From: OCS116 sp051531935
Lineage (GTDB): Bacteria; Pseudomonadota; Alphaproteobacteria; Rhizobiales; OSC116
Length of the DNA: 64,000 bases
Assembly: GCA_051531935.1 (NCBI GenBank)
Contig: JAOPTR010000022.1
Span: 1 to 64,000, forward strand
Direction: 5' to 3'
Shown here one piece after another: positions 62,817 through 64,000 of the stretch. Both the position numbers and the translations under genes were made by a program. Numbering within the stretch: position 1 is the stretch's first letter; each line of letters begins with the position of its first letter. The notes beneath the pieces are model-generated. The model saw nothing but the letters and a program-made list of their open reading frames with translations. It was not told the DNA's origin and searched no databases.

Positions 62817-64000
62817 TTATGTATTGTGCAACAGGCCTTGGAAAGCACGGTAAGACGCTTTTGGCGTTCTCACTTGGGTTTTATAATCGACATGCACCAA
62901 ACCAAAACGTTTGTTATAGCCTTCTGCCCACTCGTAATTATCGAGCAAAGACCACGCGAAATAGCCTTTCATATTAACGCCTTTGGCTTTGGCGTCTAGT
63001 ACAGCTTGTAAATGATCGTTATAATATTTAACGCGGCGTGGATCATCCATACCTTCGACCTCGGCCATGCCGTTTTCGGTTACATAAAGTGGTATTTTTG
63101 TGTAATCGTCAGATATGCGCGTGAGGATATTTTCTAGACCTTGAGGGTAGATTTCCCAGCCCATTTCGGTTGTTTCGAGGCCACCTTTAACGGGAGCGAT
63201 TGGAAATACAGGTAGGCTTTCATCGTATTTGATTACGCTGCGGGTATAATAATTTACGCCCAACCAATCGAGCGGTGTGGAGACTGTTTTCATATCGTCT
63301 TCAAAACCTTTTGGCATATTGCCGCCGAATGTTTCGAGCATATCATCTGGATATTGGCCTTTAAACACGCCATCTAAGAACCAACGGTTGAAAATACCAT
63401 CGGCGATATGTGCGGCTTTTTTATCTTCGGCGCTATCGGTTGCGGGCATATCCCACTCGAAATTAAGCACGATGCCCATATTGTCGCCGCCTTCGGCACG
63501 CATGGCTTCGACCGCTTTACCATGGGCAAAAAGCACATGATGCATGGCGCGGGCAGTGGCGCGGATGTCTTTATAACCTGGAGCATGTGCGCCTAGGAAA
63601 TGTGATAGGAATGATACGCACCAAGGCTCGTTAATTGTAGCCGTGGTTTCGATGCGGTCACCATAGCGTTGTTGCACTAGACTTGCATAATCGGCAAACC
63701 ATGAAGCCACATCGCGGTTCATCCAGCCGCCTTTATCTTGCAATTCTGAAGGTAGATCCCAGTGATAAAGCGTTGCGAAGGGTTTAATGCCGCGCTCTAA
63801 CATGCCGTCGATGAGGCGGTCATAATAATCGAGACCTTTTTCGTTAACAGCGCCTGTGCCTTCGGGGATAAGGCGTGGCCATGAAAGTGAAAAACGGTAA
63901 GCATCAAAACCAGCGTCTTTGATGAGGTCTAAATCGCCTTCCCAAAGGTTGTAATGATCGCATGCTTGAACGCCAGATTCGAAATTATGGACATTGCCTG
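62817..64000 (-). CDS. Glycoside hydrolase family 1 beta-glucosidase (5' end cut by window)
   Basis: The reading frame is open from the right edge to 62817, so the start lies beyond the window. Visible blocks are DHYNLWEGDLDLIKDAGFD, FSLSWPRLIPEG, the acid/base Glu in TINEPWCV, the nucleophile Glu in YVTENGM and the C-terminal WSLLDNYEWAEGYNKRFGL. This is a retaining GH1 enzyme cleaving beta-glucosides or similar. The first ~50 residues of the family are missing. No transporter is visible in the window. Confidence 0.95.
   Translation of the reverse strand, partial: GNVHNFESGVQACDHYNLWEGDLDLIKDAGFDAYRFSLSWPRLIPEGTGAVNEKGLDYYDRLIDGMLERGIKPFATLYHWDLPSELQDKGGWMNRDVASWFADYASLVQQRYGDRIETTATINEPWCVSFLSHFLGAHAPGYKDIRATARAMHHVLFAHGKAVEAMRAEGGDNMGIVLNFEWDMPATDSAEDKKAAHIADGIFNRWFLDGVFKGQYPDDMLETFGGNMPKGFEDDMKTVSTPLDWLGVNYYTRSVIKYDESLPVFPIAPVKGGLETTEMGWEIYPQGLENILTRISDDYTKIPLYVTENGMAEVEGMDDPRRVKYYNDHLQAVLDAKAKGVNMKGYFAWSLLDNYEWAEGYNKRFGLVHVDYKTQVRTPKASYRAFQGLLHNT

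Noticed and set aside
63801..63803. Start of the beta-glucosidase at the ATG at 63803
   Set aside because: The frame stays open to the window edge and encodes conserved GH1 blocks upstream of this ATG, so it is an internal methionine.
1..64000. CRISPR array, prophage or defence island
   Set aside because: No regularly spaced short repeats, no phage structural genes, no integrases and no restriction or toxin-antitoxin genes were found.

Overview
This window looks like ordinary chromosomal core of an AT-leaning alphaproteobacterium, probably close to Rhodobacterales or Hyphomicrobiales and possibly a marine lineage. Markers for this are: a ~1,610-residue NAD-dependent glutamate dehydrogenase; a DUF1674 (SDHAF4-like) gene beside rsmB; a DUF4167 gene beside prmC-prfA; the hemC-hemD-mitofilin-hemY run divergent from tsaD; a livKHMGF cluster ending in a DUF6867-like gene; and a Rhodobacterales-like porin. 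The taxonomic call is inference from gene content and order. No phage, insertion sequence, CRISPR array, defence island or biosynthetic cluster was found.

Layout. 1-3.8 kb: leuS-holA on the minus strand, without the lptE gene usually found between them. 3.8-5.5 kb: a 546-base gap with a leader hairpin, then a highly expressed porin with a strong terminator. 5.6-7.5 kb: yggS, then an orphan OmpR-type response regulator coupled to a cyclic-nucleotide-binding-fold protein. 7.5-11.1 kb: aldo/keto reductase, a left-handed beta-helix protein, tesB, and a UbiH-type hydroxylase. 11.1-11.7 kb: a 604-base non-coding block of composite repeats that also occur at the left edge of the window and, as a fragment, near 38 kb. 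11.7-18.7 kb: Trm112-like and Lon-substrate-binding genes, tRNA-Gly(GCC), then the branched-chain amino acid transporter operon with a structured leader. 18.9-21.7 kb: lemA and three TPM-domain genes. 22-27 kb: the large glutamate dehydrogenase. 27-34.2 kb: MFS transporter, DUF2147 protein, purH, heparinase-family gene, rsmB, DUF1674. 34.4-38 kb: acs, a YciI-like gene, gpsA. 38.2-45.6 kb: tsaD divergent from the hemC-hemD-mitofilin-hemY-terB-SDR run. 45.6-50.8 kb: maeB, yggT, folD, ppa, DUF4167. 51-58.5 kb: lysC-ptsP-rodZ-like-prfA-prmC on the minus strand. 58.6-64 kb: an Lrp regulator, plsC, a LysR regulator with a divergent reductase/epimerase, a secreted SNase-fold protein, and a GH1 beta-glucosidase cut by the right edge.

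How the genes work together. Nitrogen and amino-acid flow is well represented: branched-chain uptake, glutamate dehydrogenase, aspartate kinase and an Lrp-type regulator, with ptsP as the entry of a nitrogen-type phosphotransferase relay. Carbon flow is covered by acs, maeB and the beta-glucosidase. Tetrapyrrole synthesis (hemC, hemD) sits with membrane-organising genes (mitofilin, HemY). Translation and decoding genes are scattered through the window: leuS, prfA, prmC, rsmB, tsaD, tRNA-Gly.

No clearly new system was found. The most unusual features are the composite intergenic repeat with a compensatory base-pair change, the duplicated TPM cluster, the missing lptE, the tandem duplication at the DUF4167 start, and long inverted repeats ahead of the porin, liv and glutamate dehydrogenase genes. 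Several genes use GTG or TTG starts supported by well-placed ribosome-binding sites.
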